Shown: positions 51,493 to 60,349 of the stretch, piece by piece | How positions within the stretch are numbered: the first letter of the stretch is position 1 | Layout: the number at the start of each line of letters is the position of its first letter | Source: Kumtagia ephedrae | GTDB taxonomy: Bacteria; Pseudomonadota; Alphaproteobacteria; Rhizobiales; Rhizobiaceae | Assembly: GCF_003012745.1 (NCBI RefSeq) | Contig: NZ_PXYK01000004.1 | Span: forward strand, 246,395 to 310,394 | Reading direction: 5' to 3' | Length of the DNA: 64,000 nucleotides | The notes under the pieces: generated by a model | The model's database searches: none | What the model was told of the DNA's origin: nothing | The model's input: only the letters and a program-made list of their open reading frames with translations | Translations under genes and position numbers: made by a program

Positions 51493-54400
51493 ATGGGCCA
51501 GTTCACCGACCTGATCGGCCATGCATGGCGCAAATACGAGACGCCGGGTGTGCCATCGTCTGGGCCTCACGACCCGAAGAAGGACGACATCATCCCGATC
51601 GGCCCGGCGCTTGACGAGGCGATCGAGGCCGCCGCGGCCGGCGAGGTCGTCATGGAAGTGTGGGACGGCGGCCTAGAAGACATCGAAGGGACACGCGAGG
51701 GGCAGCCGGGCTATGTGAAGCCGACCGATCTCGGCACGCACACCGATCCGGTCGTAGGCGGTACGGTACCCAACTCCGGCTCCTTCCGATGGTCGACGGC
51801 GCCGGCCGGGTGGAAGCGCATCGGCGACTATTTCGCGGCGGCGATCGAGAACATCGAGGGACTGCCGGCGGCGCTCGATGCCAAGGCGGATGTCACCGCC
51901 CTCGAGGCCAAGGCCGACGTTATCGCGCTCGAGGCCGAGGAGGCGGCACGCCTGGCCGGCGACCTGGCCAATGCCGACGCCATCGACCAGGAAGTCGAGG
52001 ACCGCTCGGCCCTCATCGACATGGTCGACGACGGCGATGGCGAGGCAGTGGTCGACGAGGATGGTTTCATCGTCTTCCGCCGCTACTCATCCGGGGATAT
52101 CGAGCTGCCCGGCGAAGAGCGGTTCGTCGCCGACGTGCCCGGCTATGCCGAAGTCGTCGTCGACGAGGACGGCTACATCCTCGAAGGCATACCCTCCGTC
52201 TCCGAGCCGGCGGAAGGTGTGTTGCCCGCCTCGACGCTGAACCTCGAAAAGCTGGACCGGACGCGCCTGCTCACCGGGATGATCAGGCGCGGGCGGCCCG
52301 AGCAGCTGCGCGTCGCCATCATCGGCGACAGCTTCACCGATGGGGAGGGTCGCTACGCACGGGCGCTGGCGCAGCATCTCATCGCCACCTATGGCGATGC
52401 CGGCGGCGGCTGGACGGGCTTTACCTGGAACGCGACGCTGTCGCACGGTAATGTCCGGCGCGGCGATCCGACCAATCCCTATACCGTCTCGCAACCTCAG
52501 AGCTCCGGCGGCTGGACGGCCAATTTCCTGACCGGCAACGGCCCCGATCTCGGCTCCATCCAGACCAGCACGGCCGGATCGGTCGTCAGCTTCGGCGGGC
52601 CGGCATCGCCGCAGCTCTCGCGCGTCGCTTTGATGTACGACGCTCAAGCGGCGGCATCTATCCGCTATCGCTACAACGCCGGCTCCTGGCACACCGTCGC
52701 GCTCGACGCGACGGGCGGGCCGAAGAGCGTCAACCTGCCGAACGGCATGCCGACCTCGGGCGCATGGACCTGCGACGTCGAGCATGTGTCGGGCACCTCG
52801 CGTCTGCAAGGCGCGCTGCTCGAATCGGCGGCGACCGGCGCGCGCGTGTCCAAATGGGGCGTCAACGGCTCGTCGGCGCTGGAATGGTCGCAGGCCAACG
52901 GCGCCAACTTCACGCAGGCGCTGGGGCTGCACGGGCTCGACCTGATCATCGTCATGCTCGGCACCAACGACCAGAACACCGGCCAGTCGGCGGCGCAGTA
53001 TCTCGCGTCTATGACGACGCTGCTGACCCGCCTTCGCGCGGCGCAGCCGGTTGCCGACATTTTGGTGGTGATGCCGCCGGAGAATTTCGATCCGGATCGC
53101 TATCTCGTCAATCCGATGCCGCTCTACGCCAAGGCGATGGCGGGATACTGTCGCCAGCACGGTCTGCCCTTCATCGACCTGCAGCCATATTTCCCCGACT
53201 GGCCCGACTACAAGAGCGACGGGCCGTTCCCGCTGTGGAATCCCGACCTCACCCATGTCGGCGACGCCAACGACGCGCAGCCGGGTGGCAGCATGTTCGT
53301 GGAGGTGATCTCCCGCGCGATCGGCCAGGTGGACGGTCTCCAGAGTGCCCTTGACGCCAAGGTAGGTTCCGCCGAGCTCGCCGCCGTCGCCTCTGACCTC
53401 GGGGACGAGGTCACCGACCGGCAGGGCCTCATCAACAATGTCGCCAACGCGATCATTCCCGGCGTCGGACCTATGGCCGAGGTCTGGACCGGCCCCACGG
53501 ATCGCGTCGCCGGCGGCATTCGCGAGGCTGACGGGCGCACCGTGGTCATCGGCCGCAATGGCGAACTCGGCGCCGTGCCGACCGAAGAGGACCTGCCGAC
53601 CTATGTCGAACGCCTCGAGGTCCCCGGCTTCGAGGGCGACGCGGCGGAAGTCACGATCGATCCGGCGAGCGGTCGCATCGCCGAGTTGCTGCGTGCCAGC
53701 GACGGCCGCCGCTATGTGCTCGGCCGGGGCGGCGCGCTCGGGCCGGTGCCGACCGAAGACGATCTCCTGATCCAGCCCGCCGACGATGAAGTCCGGTTTC
53801 CAGGGGCCGCCGCGGCATCGCGCGTCACCAGCTACGATATCGGCGAGGACGGCGGCGAGCGTGCCTTCGTCGACGGCAACGGCCGCCGCTGGGTGCGCTA
53901 CGAAGGCGGCGGCATCTTCGTGCCGGACGGTGCGCCGCGCTACGACGTGCTGATCTACGGCTCGGGCGCGGCCGCGCTCTGCGCTGCCCGGCGCGCCAAG
54001 GATTTCGGCTTGTCCGTCGTCATCGTCGTGCCGGAGGACCGGCTGGGCGGCATGATGAGCGGCGGCATTTCCATCGTCGACACCGGCACCGGCGGCGGCT
54101 CCACCACCTTTGGCTATCTCGCGATCACAGGCGGCTATGCCCAGGCGATGCTGCACGAGATCAACGGCTATTACGGCGGCACCGGCTCGCCGCGCCAGTA
54201 TCAGCAGCGCGTCGCCCAGGCGGTCTGCAACCGCTGGGGTAAGGACTATGCCGATCGCGTCATCCTCGACAGCCCGATCGTCGACCGCTGGCAGTCGCTG
54301 ATCATCCAGGACAGGCGCATCGCCGGCGTCGCCACGCGCGAGGGGCCGGTCCACTGCAAGATCGCGATCGACGCCTCCTATACCGGCGACCTGCTGCGCG

Positions 54401-55563
54401 CCTCGGGTGCATCGTGGACCTCGACGCGCGAGGCGTCGAGCGCCGACGAGCCGCTGGCCGGTTTCAACCTGCCGGGGGCGAACTATCAGCCAGGGCTCGA
54501 CCTGCTCGCCGCCGCGACAGCCATGGGGCTGGGCGACGTCCCGGAGGAAGCCTACGCCTATAACGACATCCAGCACATCGCCGATACGTCCGGCCTGCCG
54601 GCGAACGGCACGGCGCAGGCCGCGCAGATGGCCTTCAACGTGCGCTCCGAGATCACCGACGCCGCCGACCGCATCCCGTTCTCGGTCTATAAGTCCGACG
54701 AATACGACCGCATCCACTTTATCCCGGCGCTGGCGGATGCCGTCGCGGAGGGAACAGCGACGATCGGCACCATCATCGCGCTGCAGGACGGCGCCAACCT
54801 GCCCAAGGTCGAGGGCGGCGGCGCCCAGCTCTACAACACCAATGCCGGGCTGATCGGCACCCACACCTTGCCGCACCTCTACAATTACGCGGCGGGCCGG
54901 TGGAGCGAACGGCGTGCCCTGCACAAGAAGCAGATGGCCAAGCATGTGGACTTCTTCCACTTCTTCGCCACCGACCCGGCCGTCGAGACCATGATCCCCG
55001 GCTTGCAGGCGGCCGTGAATGCCTTCGGCTGGGATCCCCGCGAATGGGCGGACTCGCCCTGGTATGACGGCCTGCCGCAGATGATCTATGAGCGTCAGAC
55101 GATCCGCCTGGTCATCGACGACCCGATGACCAAGGCCGACGTGATGGTGCCGCATGACGATCCGGCCGCGCCCGACGACCCGATCGGCATCTTCTCCTAT
55201 GGGCTCGACACCAAGCCCTGCAACTATTTCGGGCTCGATGCGGAAGGCGACGGCTCCAACGTCACGCTGATCTCGGAAGGCTACGAGAGCGGCATCGCGA
55301 CGGCCAACTACGCCATCCCGATGCGCGTCATGCTGCCGAGGCGCAGCGAGGTGAAGAACCTCATCTGCGCCTGGCCTGTCGCCGTCACCCACAATGTGTG
55401 GAAGAGCCTGCGCATGGAGCCCTCGGGCGGCATGATGGGCGAGGCGGCGGGCTGCATCGCCGCGCTTGCCATCAATGCCGGACGCGCCGCCGTCCAGGAC
55501 GTTCCCTATGCCGACGTCCGCGCCGCGCTGCTGTCGCGCGGCTCCATCCTTCCCGCCGTCTAA
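51493..55563 (+). CDS. Tail fibre with SGNH hydrolase and C-terminal FAD-dependent oxidoreductase domains
   Basis: 1356 residues. Region 1 (1-262): phage attachment part with a coiled coil (LDAKADVTALEAKADVIALEAEEAARL). Region 2 (about 262-606): SGNH/GDSL hydrolase with block I IGDSFTD (Ser280), GTND (490-493) and NPDLTHVGD (Asp585, His588). Region 3 (about 607-815): second coil plus beta repeats (DGRTVVIGRNGELGAVPTEEDL and a near copy). Region 4 (817-1356): PF12831-like FAD oxidoreductase with YDVLIYGSGAAAL (823-828), GLSVVIVVPEDRLGGMMSGG, IAIDASYTGDLLRASGA and the closing SLRMEPSGGMMGEAAG. All four regions are in one intact frame. It likely forms the receptor-contacting fibre; the chemistry on a surface glycan is inference. 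Confidence 0.9.
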   Translation: MGQFTDLIGHAWRKYETPGVPSSGPHDPKKDDIIPIGPALDEAIEAAAAGEVVMEVWDGGLEDIEGTREGQPGYVKPTDLGTHTDPVVGGTVPNSGSFRWSTAPAGWKRIGDYFAAAIENIEGLPAALDAKADVTALEAKADVIALEAEEAARLAGDLANADAIDQEVEDRSALIDMVDDGDGEAVVDEDGFIVFRRYSSGDIELPGEERFVADVPGYAEVVVDEDGYILEGIPSVSEPAEGVLPASTLNLEKLDRTRLLTGMIRRGRPEQLRVAIIGDSFTDGEGRYARALAQHLIATYGDAGGGWTGFTWNATLSHGNVRRGDPTNPYTVSQPQSSGGWTANFLTGNGPDLGSIQTSTAGSVVSFGGPASPQLSRVALMYDAQAAASIRYRYNAGSWHTVALDATGGPKSVNLPNGMPTSGAWTCDVEHVSGTSRLQGALLESAATGARVSKWGVNGSSALEWSQANGANFTQALGLHGLDLIIVMLGTNDQNTGQSAAQYLASMTTLLTRLRAAQPVADILVVMPPENFDPDRYLVNPMPLYAKAMAGYCRQHGLPFIDLQPYFPDWPDYKSDGPFPLWNPDLTHVGDANDAQPGGSMFVEVISRAIGQVDGLQSALDAKVGSAELAAVASDLGDEVTDRQGLINNVANAIIPGVGPMAEVWTGPTDRVAGGIREADGRTVVIGRNGELGAVPTEEDLPTYVERLEVPGFEGDAAEVTIDPASGRIAELLRASDGRRYVLGRGGALGPVPTEDDLLIQPADDEVRFPGAAAASRVTSYDIGEDGGERAFVDGNGRRWVRYEGGGIFVPDGAPRYDVLIYGSGAAALCAARRAKDFGLSVVIVVPEDRLGGMMSGGISIVDTGTGGGSTTFGYLAITGGYAQAMLHEINGYYGGTGSPRQYQQRVAQAVCNRWGKDYADRVILDSPIVDRWQSLIIQDRRIAGVATREGPVHCKIAIDASYTGDLLRASGASWTSTREASSADEPLAGFNLPGANYQPGLDLLAAATAMGLGDVPEEAYAYNDIQHIADTSGLPANGTAQAAQMAFNVRSEITDAADRIPFSVYKSDEYDRIHFIPALADAVAEGTATIGTIIALQDGANLPKVEGGGAQLYNTNAGLIGTHTLPHLYNYAAGRWSERRALHKKQMAKHVDFFHFFATDPAVETMIPGLQAAVNAFGWDPREWADSPWYDGLPQMIYERQTIRLVIDDPMTKADVMVPHDDPAAPDDPIGIFSYGLDTKPCNYFGLDAEGDGSNVTLISEGYESGIATANYAIPMRVMLPRRSEVKNLICAWPVAVTHNVWKSLRMEPSGGMMGEAAGCIAALAINAGRAAVQDVPYADVRAALLSRGSILPAV

Positions 55564-55582
55564 CCCTGCAAGGAAACCGGAA

Positions 55583-56401
55583 ATGGTCGATACGATCCGC
55601 CGCCGCGTCGGCACCTTCAACGCCCCGCTCGCCCCCGTCGCCATCCTCGGAGCCGAGATCGACGCTGTCGAGGCGATGGGCGAAAACGCCAACTACTGGC
55701 GAGCTTTCGACGGTGCGTTCGTCGGCGCCGGCACCGAGGAATTCCAGTGGCTGCCGCGGGTGGGCGATGTCCCGCTCAATCGCGGCGGCAGTTCATGGCC
55801 GACATTTACCGATGGTGCCATCCCCTATCTGGCATCCACCGACGAGACCAAATCGCTGGTGACGCCGCCCGGCGTTGCCATCCTGCCGCAGACCAGCCAT
55901 GCCGTCGTCACCCTGGCCTATCAGCCGGGCACGGCAACCGGCGTGATCTGGGGCAATCGGGCCGACTACCTGATGACCAGCACGACCGAAGCGTCGTTCG
56001 AAGGTCTTGCGACGGGCCACAATCTGCTCGAGGACGACCTGATCTACATGACGCGCGGCTACAACCAGCGCGTCACCGTGCCCGACGCCAACACCTATCG
56101 CGACAACCAGTGGCACGTGCTGACGGTGCTGTTCACGACGGGCGCGCAGAATGTCGCCCGGTTGCGTGTGGACGGCGCGCAGATCGCCACCAACACCGAC
56201 ATCCAGGCGCCGATGGCCGCCCTCAATCTGCGCGAAATGCGCCTCTTCGCCAGCGGCCAGAACGCGCCGATGGCCGGCTTCCTCGGACGCGTCGCGGCGC
56301 ATGCGGTCGTTCGGCGCGACCTGAACGCCGAGGCCGCGGCGCTGCACGAGATCGAGGCGTATTTCGGCTCGCTCGCCGGCATCACCATCCCGGCGCCGTA
56401 A
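55583..56401 (+). CDS. LamG-like tail appendage protein A
   Basis: 272 residues from ATG 55583 (AAGGAAAC upstream). The central part (SHAVVTLAYQPGTATGVIWGN, DNQWHVLTVLFTTGAQNVARLRVDGAQIATN, LNLREMRLFASGQNAPMAGFLGRVAAHAVV) is the beta-sandwich pattern of LamG/concanavalin-type modules. It ends RRDLNAEAAALHEIEAYFGSLAGITI, a pattern shared with the next gene. It lies after the large fibre and probably caps it or is a second receptor-binding protein. Confidence 0.78.
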   Translation: MVDTIRRRVGTFNAPLAPVAILGAEIDAVEAMGENANYWRAFDGAFVGAGTEEFQWLPRVGDVPLNRGGSSWPTFTDGAIPYLASTDETKSLVTPPGVAILPQTSHAVVTLAYQPGTATGVIWGNRADYLMTSTTEASFEGLATGHNLLEDDLIYMTRGYNQRVTVPDANTYRDNQWHVLTVLFTTGAQNVARLRVDGAQIATNTDIQAPMAALNLREMRLFASGQNAPMAGFLGRVAAHAVVRRDLNAEAAALHEIEAYFGSLAGITIPAP

Positions 56402-56432
56402 CGTCCGCCGCCGCCAAACAGGAGCACCCGCA

Positions 56433-57197
56433 ATGACAGTCGTCCGCAGGATCAGGGGCGCCAACGGCAAGAGCGCCGGGCTTGGCATGATGATGCCGAT
56501 CGGCGATATCGTCGCCTGGCACTATCCCGGCGGCAGCCTCAACGAGTCCGTCGTCAACCACGCCAACATCGACGCGCCGGCAACCGTGACGGGCGCGCCG
56601 ACGGTCGGAGCGCACTGGCTCGGCTTCAAGAGCGTCACCGACTCGCCGAAATATCTCAACACGCCGCATCCGGACGGCGACGAGTTCACGCTGATCGCCG
56701 TCGCCCGCACCAGCAACGACATGAGCGGGGCCGAACAGTTCCCGACGATCGTCTCCACGCTGCTGTCGTCGGGCGGCATCACCGGCGCGCATCTCGGCTG
56801 GACGGCCCATTCGGTTGATGGCGCCGGCGCCCCGAAGGGGCGCATCGGCGGCCGGGCATATTTCGACAATTCCGGGACGCCGACGGAGGTGATCAGCAAC
56901 CTCAACCAGGAGGATGTCAGCGCCTTCCGCGCCTATGCCTTCACCGCCAAAACCGGCGTCGGCACGGCGGTCTATGATCTGCTCGCCGGCACCCAGGACA
57001 TCGACGCCTCGGCACTTGCGCTGGCGCCAAGCGGGCGGACATGGCGCATCGGCTCGTCCTACAACGGCACGCAGCGCTACGGCTCGTGCGACGGCGCGGC
57101 CGTGGTCATCGCCAACAAGGCCAAGGAGCTGGCTGACATCATGAAGGTCTACCAGCAGCTCAAGTCCTATTTCGGACGGCGCAGCATCACGATCTAG
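56433..57197 (+). CDS. LamG-like tail appendage protein B
   Basis: 254 residues. Beta-sandwich pattern like the previous gene (YLNTPHPDGDEFTLIAVARTSN, GAHLGWTAHSVDGAGAPKGRIGGRAYFDN, AYAFTAKTGVGTAVYDLLAGTQDI, RTWRIGSSYNGTQRYGSCDGAAVVI) and the same ending style (ELADIMKVYQQLKSYFGRRSITI). An AGGAG motif precedes the ATG. The pair looks like diverged paralogues. Probably a tail-associated carbohydrate-binding protein. Confidence 0.75.
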   Translation: MTVVRRIRGANGKSAGLGMMMPIGDIVAWHYPGGSLNESVVNHANIDAPATVTGAPTVGAHWLGFKSVTDSPKYLNTPHPDGDEFTLIAVARTSNDMSGAEQFPTIVSTLLSSGGITGAHLGWTAHSVDGAGAPKGRIGGRAYFDNSGTPTEVISNLNQEDVSAFRAYAFTAKTGVGTAVYDLLAGTQDIDASALALAPSGRTWRIGSSYNGTQRYGSCDGAAVVIANKAKELADIMKVYQQLKSYFGRRSITI

Positions 57198-57247
57198 CCG
57201 CATAGGATCAATTCGGCGGATAGCCGGAAGCTTTCAGGAGAACCGAC

Positions 57248-57958
57248 ATGGCCACCGTGCTGGACATCCAGCTCGCGCTCTTGGCGCGCGGGTACGACCT
57301 TGGCAGAAGCGGCGCCGACGGGATCCTCGGGCGCATGACGATCGCGGCAATCCGCAAGTTTCAGGCGGATCGCAAGCTGCATGTCAAATGGCCAGGCACG
57401 ATCGGGCCGATCACGCTGGCGGCGCTCGGACTGAGCGGCGAGGCGGCGCCAGAGCCGGGCGTGTCGGCTGACGAGATAGTGCCGCCCTGGGTGGCGCTGG
57501 CGCGGCGCAAGATCGGTCTGCACGAAAAGACCAACAACAAGACACTGCGCGACTGGCTGAAGAGCGACGGCAACACGCTGGGCGACCCGGCCAAGCTGCC
57601 GTGGTGCGGCGACTTCATTGAGACGGTGATCGCAGTCACGCTGCCGGACGAGCCGCTGCCCGGCAACCCTTACTGGGCGCTCAACTGGAAGGCGTTCGGC
57701 CGGCCGATCGACATCGTAGGGCTTGGCGCGATTGCGCCATTCGTTCGGCCGGGCGGTGGCCACATCGGCATGATCGTGGGCCACGACGCGAGCTATTTCC
57801 ATGTGCTCGGCGGCAACCAGTCGAATGCCATCACTATCACCAAGATCGCCAAGAACCGGCTCTCCGGCCCGCTGCGCTGGCCGGCCACCTATCCGCTGCC
57901 TACCGAGGCACTGCCGCGCCGCGAGCTGGACGCGACCATCTCCACCAACGAAGCCTGA
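57248..57958 (+). CDS. Endolysin: peptidoglycan-binding plus TIGR02594 cysteine peptidase
   Basis: 236 residues. Residues 5-60 are a PG_binding_1 module (LDIQLALLARGYDLGRSGADGILGRMTIAAIRKFQADRKL, then GPITLAAL). The catalytic part (about 80-225) is TIGR02594/CHAP-like with Cys120 (LPWCGDFIETV) and His172 (GGGHIGMIVGHD). It has no signal peptide, so it depends on a holin. It stands after the tail genes and before two holin-like genes, the lysis cassette. Confidence 0.92.
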   Translation: MATVLDIQLALLARGYDLGRSGADGILGRMTIAAIRKFQADRKLHVKWPGTIGPITLAALGLSGEAAPEPGVSADEIVPPWVALARRKIGLHEKTNNKTLRDWLKSDGNTLGDPAKLPWCGDFIETVIAVTLPDEPLPGNPYWALNWKAFGRPIDIVGLGAIAPFVRPGGGHIGMIVGHDASYFHVLGGNQSNAITITKIAKNRLSGPLRWPATYPLPTEALPRRELDATISTNEA

Positions 57959-57978
57959 ATGACGGCGTTCGCCAGATG

Positions 57979-58209
57979 TCAGGCAGCCCGGATATTGGGG
58001 GTGGCGCCGTTGATCTGTCTGGCGATCTCGTCGATCGATTCCCGCACCGCCAGCGCCCTCTGCTTGGTCTCGCCCTTCTTGCCGTCCGTTGTAGCCAAGG
58101 CGAAGTAGAGGGTCGATCCGCCCCCTAGGCGCGCAGCGATATGCGTCACCAGCTCGCCCGAGACGAGCAGCGGGTTGTTCTCCTTGTAGGAATTCAGCCT
58201 GATCCACAT
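57979..58209 (-). CDS. Small opposite-strand protein, MWI-L family copy 1
   Basis: 76 residues: MWIRLNSYKENNPLLVSGELVTHIAARLGGGSTLYFALATTDGKKGE...LAVRESIDEIARQINGA. The N-terminal MWI-(R/K)-L and the GG(S/T)xLYFA block are shared with the gene at 59118-59342. It is convergent with the endolysin gene and lies within the lysis region. Start at 58209. Function unknown; such small proteins are frequent in rhizobial genomes. Confidence 0.72.
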   Translation of the reverse strand: MWIRLNSYKENNPLLVSGELVTHIAARLGGGSTLYFALATTDGKKGETKQRALAVRESIDEIARQINGATPNIRAA

Positions 58210-58340
58210 TCCGTAAACCCTTCCTCGATGCGTGCCCGCCGCGCCGGGAACCTCTTGGCAAGTCGATGTGACCCCAGTGCGACACGTGCGTCTCGCCGGG
58301 CCTCGCCGCGCCTGTTCTTTCAACCCAGAGGAGCATACCC

Positions 58341-58706
58341 ATGATAACGAAGATCGACGCCATTGCAGCCACACTCAGGCCGGCGATTGCCGAGGCAGCC
58401 AAGCAGGCCGTGAGCAAGATGGCGCCGCCGCTGGATTGGGCGGAGGCCGGAGAGATCGCCGACAAGGTGACCAGGGAAGTCTCCGCCGTCGTCGTCAACC
58501 AGACCAACCAGGAGCCGTGGTACCAGTCGACCGTCACGATCGGCGCGGCGATCACCCTGATCACCGGCGGCTATGCGCTGGGCTACGACTTTCTCGACGG
58601 CACCATTCCGACGCCGGCGGAGTTCGCACCGGCGGCCGGCCCGGTGATCGGGGCGCTGATCACGCTCTATGGCCGCTGGTTCCAGAAGAAGCCGCTGGGC
58701 GCATGA
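58341..58706 (+). CDS. Holin-like membrane protein 1
   Basis: 121 residues from ATG 58341 (AGAGGAG upstream). An amphipathic N-terminal half (TLRPAIAEAAKQAVSKMAPPLDWAEAGEIADKVTREVSAVVVNQTNQEPW) is followed by two hydrophobic spans (about 67-85, TIGAAITLITGGYALGYDF; about 95-112, AAGPVIGALITLYGRWF) and a basic tail KKPLGA. Position, size and topology suggest a holin or antiholin. Confidence 0.78.
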   Translation: MITKIDAIAATLRPAIAEAAKQAVSKMAPPLDWAEAGEIADKVTREVSAVVVNQTNQEPWYQSTVTIGAAITLITGGYALGYDFLDGTIPTPAEFAPAAGPVIGALITLYGRWFQKKPLGA

Positions 58707-58744
58707 CGCCCATCCTCTTTCTGGCCTGGCTTGGGTAAGAAACC

Positions 58745-59065
58745 ATGCAAGATTTGCTCGACGCGCTCGGCATCAAAGGATCGATCCTGGCCGCAGGATT
58801 GGCCGGCGGCGTGCTGCGCGCGCTGTCGCACCGACGGTTCAAGTTTCGCGAGATGGTCGCCTCGCCGATCTGCGGCGCGCTGGCGGCCGGCTATCTGACC
58901 GTGCCGACGCTGCACTACATCAAGTCGGTTGGTCTGCCGCTGCCGCCCGACGATGTCGCCAGCGCACATGCGGCTGCTTTCCTCATCGGCGTGTGCGCCA
59001 TGTGGATTGCCGATATCCTCTTGGAGCTGGTGGTCCGGCGACTAAAGCCGCAAGCTGACAGGTGA
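58745..59065 (+). CDS. Holin-like membrane protein 2
   Basis: 106 residues with three hydrophobic segments (about 12-28, 42-58, 73-94; SILAAGLAGGVLRAL, PICGALAAGYLTVPTLHYI, AHAAAFLIGVCAMWIADILLEL) and a basic C-terminus RRLKPQADR. It resembles GTA/HK97-type holins. Together with the gene at 58341 it would be the inner-membrane part of the lysis cassette; which is holin and which antiholin cannot be told. Confidence 0.8.
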   Translation: MQDLLDALGIKGSILAAGLAGGVLRALSHRRFKFREMVASPICGALAAGYLTVPTLHYIKSVGLPLPPDDVASAHAAAFLIGVCAMWIADILLELVVRRLKPQADR

Positions 59066-59117
59066 AGCCGGCTGGGTGGCGCGTACCTCGGTCGGCCCTA
59101 AAGGTCAAAACTGAAAG

Positions 59118-59342
59118 TCATTGCTTTCGCTTCGGGGGCCGCGCGTCAGACATCTTGGCAGCCACTTCAGCCGGTTCTTCTTGAACGTGGAGCGTCCGTG
59201 GTCGCCCCAGACCTTTGGCGTCGATATCGGAAGCCTCGAAGTACAGAATCGTCCCTCCAGAAGGCCTGCTAACAAAATGGGTCATCTTTTCTGCTTGCAC
59301 ATAGACCTCAGGCCGGTTGACGCCGCTCAGTTTAATCCACAT
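59118..59342 (-). CDS. Small opposite-strand protein, MWI-L family copy 2
   Basis: 74 residues: MWIKLSGVNRPEVYVQAEKMTHFVSRPSGGTILYFEASDIDAKGLGRPRTLHVQEEPAEVAAKMSDARPP. It shares its start and central GGTxLYF block with the copy at 57979-58209, so the two holin genes are flanked by related antisense genes. It marks the last gene that can be tied to the prophage. Function unknown. Confidence 0.72.
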   Translation of the reverse strand: MWIKLSGVNRPEVYVQAEKMTHFVSRPSGGTILYFEASDIDAKGLGRPRTLHVQEEPAEVAAKMSDARPPKRKQ

Positions 59343-59901
59343 GCTGCATCCAGTTTTTTGCGAGGTCCAAACTAGGGGGCGATCTGCGAAATGATGGTCG
59401 GCTAAGCACGAGAGTCTCAGCCGACCGCCTTGGGAGGCCTGAATAGGTTTAGCCTATTTGATGAATGTGAAGGCTGGACGACGCTTGCGGAACTGGGAAC
59501 ACATCCGGTCGCCGCAGACGGTCGGGCAAAGAGCCCGCCGCGCTCCGGGGTTACCGGCATCGCGGCCGCTGCCATCGCTCCGTCGTCACGGCATACTGGT
59601 CGAAGAATTGTCGGCCCCTGACGCTTGCCGCCTGTGCCTGCGGTAGGACGACGGCAACCGGCTTCCACTGTTGGTTCTCCCTAACAGGAAGACCCGCCAA
59701 TTTGTGACGGGCCTCTCTGGAACCGCGAATATCCTGACAGGAGGTTCCCCCCCGCCCACGCCTGCTGTCCCATGCGTCTTTTTTGTATAGCAAAGGGGTC
59801 AGGATAGGGGTACAGTTATCAAGTCGTCCGCACCCGATACGGCAAACGGACGCTTGGAAGAGTTCATCACGCTTTCGCCCAACCCTAGGGAGAAAAGCGT
59901 C
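59343..59901. other. 559-base region without a gene; candidate right-boundary zone
   Basis: No frame with coding character was accepted. It holds one 8-bp inverted repeat (GGTCGGCT at 59396-59403 and AGCCGACC at 59419-59426, 15-base loop) and a T-rich patch near 59778-59790. The prophage right end may lie here, but no copy of tRNA-Leu sequence longer than about eight bases was found. Confidence 0.4.
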
Positions 59902-60132
59902 ATGCCTTTCACCAGATATTTTGGCGTATTCAATCCGACCGATCTTGCGATCATCCAGAAGGTCTTCAACCAGTTGTGCGAAGAGCGCCGACTGGCTCAG
60001 AAGGACAGAGATGAGCGGGAGGCGTTGGCTGCGGAGGTCGTCCGCGTCTTCCAGTATGGCATAACTGCTGAAGGCGATCTGTGGCAGTCAGTTTCCAGGC
60101 GGCGGAAAGCAAAAGATGTCATCACGCCCTGA
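59902..60132 (+). CDS. Small hypothetical protein (76 aa)
   Basis: 76 residues from ATG 59902 (AGGGAGAA about ten bases upstream; the upstream ATG 59854 is less likely). MPFTRYFGVFNPTDLAIIQKVFNQLCEERRLAQKDRDEREALAAEVVRVFQYGITAEGDLWQSV is a pattern seen in small rhizobial proteins of unknown function: helix, C/R-E-R-x-LAxKDRDxREALAAxVVRxFxxGxT. Cytoplasmic; no partner is evident. Confidence 0.75.
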   Translation: MPFTRYFGVFNPTDLAIIQKVFNQLCEERRLAQKDRDEREALAAEVVRVFQYGITAEGDLWQSVSRRRKAKDVITP

Positions 60133-60296
60133 TCCGACCGCGTTTTGTCCGCCTCGTGGCGGCCGTCACGGTCTTCATGCCGTTCGACTCAGCTTCGACG
60201 CCTCGCGCATCAGCGCCTCGCGGTCGTTGCCATGACGGGCGATCGGCTCGCGAGTCTGCTCGACGCGTACGAACCCTTGAACATATTTCCTCGGCG

Positions 60297-60322
60297 GGAA
60301 CCATCTCCAATCCGTCGCCGTT
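60297..60322 (+). promoter_or_regulatory. EcfG-type general stress promoter of the DUF883 gene
   Basis: GGAAC (60297-60301), 17-base spacer, CGTT (60319-60322) match the alphaproteobacterial EcfG/sigma-EcfG consensus GGAAC-N16/17-CGTT exactly, 27 bases upstream of the start codon of the downstream gene. Confidence 0.7.
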
Positions 60323-60349
60323 CCAGTGATCTCACCAATGGAGGCATCA

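Larger units (their letters stand above)
23771..59342. mobile_element. HK97-like siphovirus prophage (boundaries approximate)
   Basis: A continuous block of phage genes runs from a tRNA-adjacent tyrosine integrase through an early operon, a NusG-like factor and a complete HK97-type head, tail and lysis set to the holins and last small gene near 59.3 kb. The left limit is placed at the 5' end of tRNA-Leu. The right limit is set by the last recognisable phage gene, because no duplicated attachment core was found. The cassette at 31.7-34.1 kb on the opposite strand is probably cargo. Head and tail modules are complete except for one frameshift in the tail-tip gene. Confidence 0.85.

Noticed and set aside
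52087..55692. 1201-codon open frame on the minus strand opposite the tail fibre
   Set aside because: It is a shadow of the plus-strand fibre gene caused by high GC at third positions; composition is rich in Arg, Ala, His and Gly, with no domain.
59729..59755. Possible right attachment core (GGTTCC...CCACGCC resembling the tRNA-Leu 5' part)
   Set aside because: Only seven to eight contiguous bases match, which is expected by chance in GC-rich DNA.
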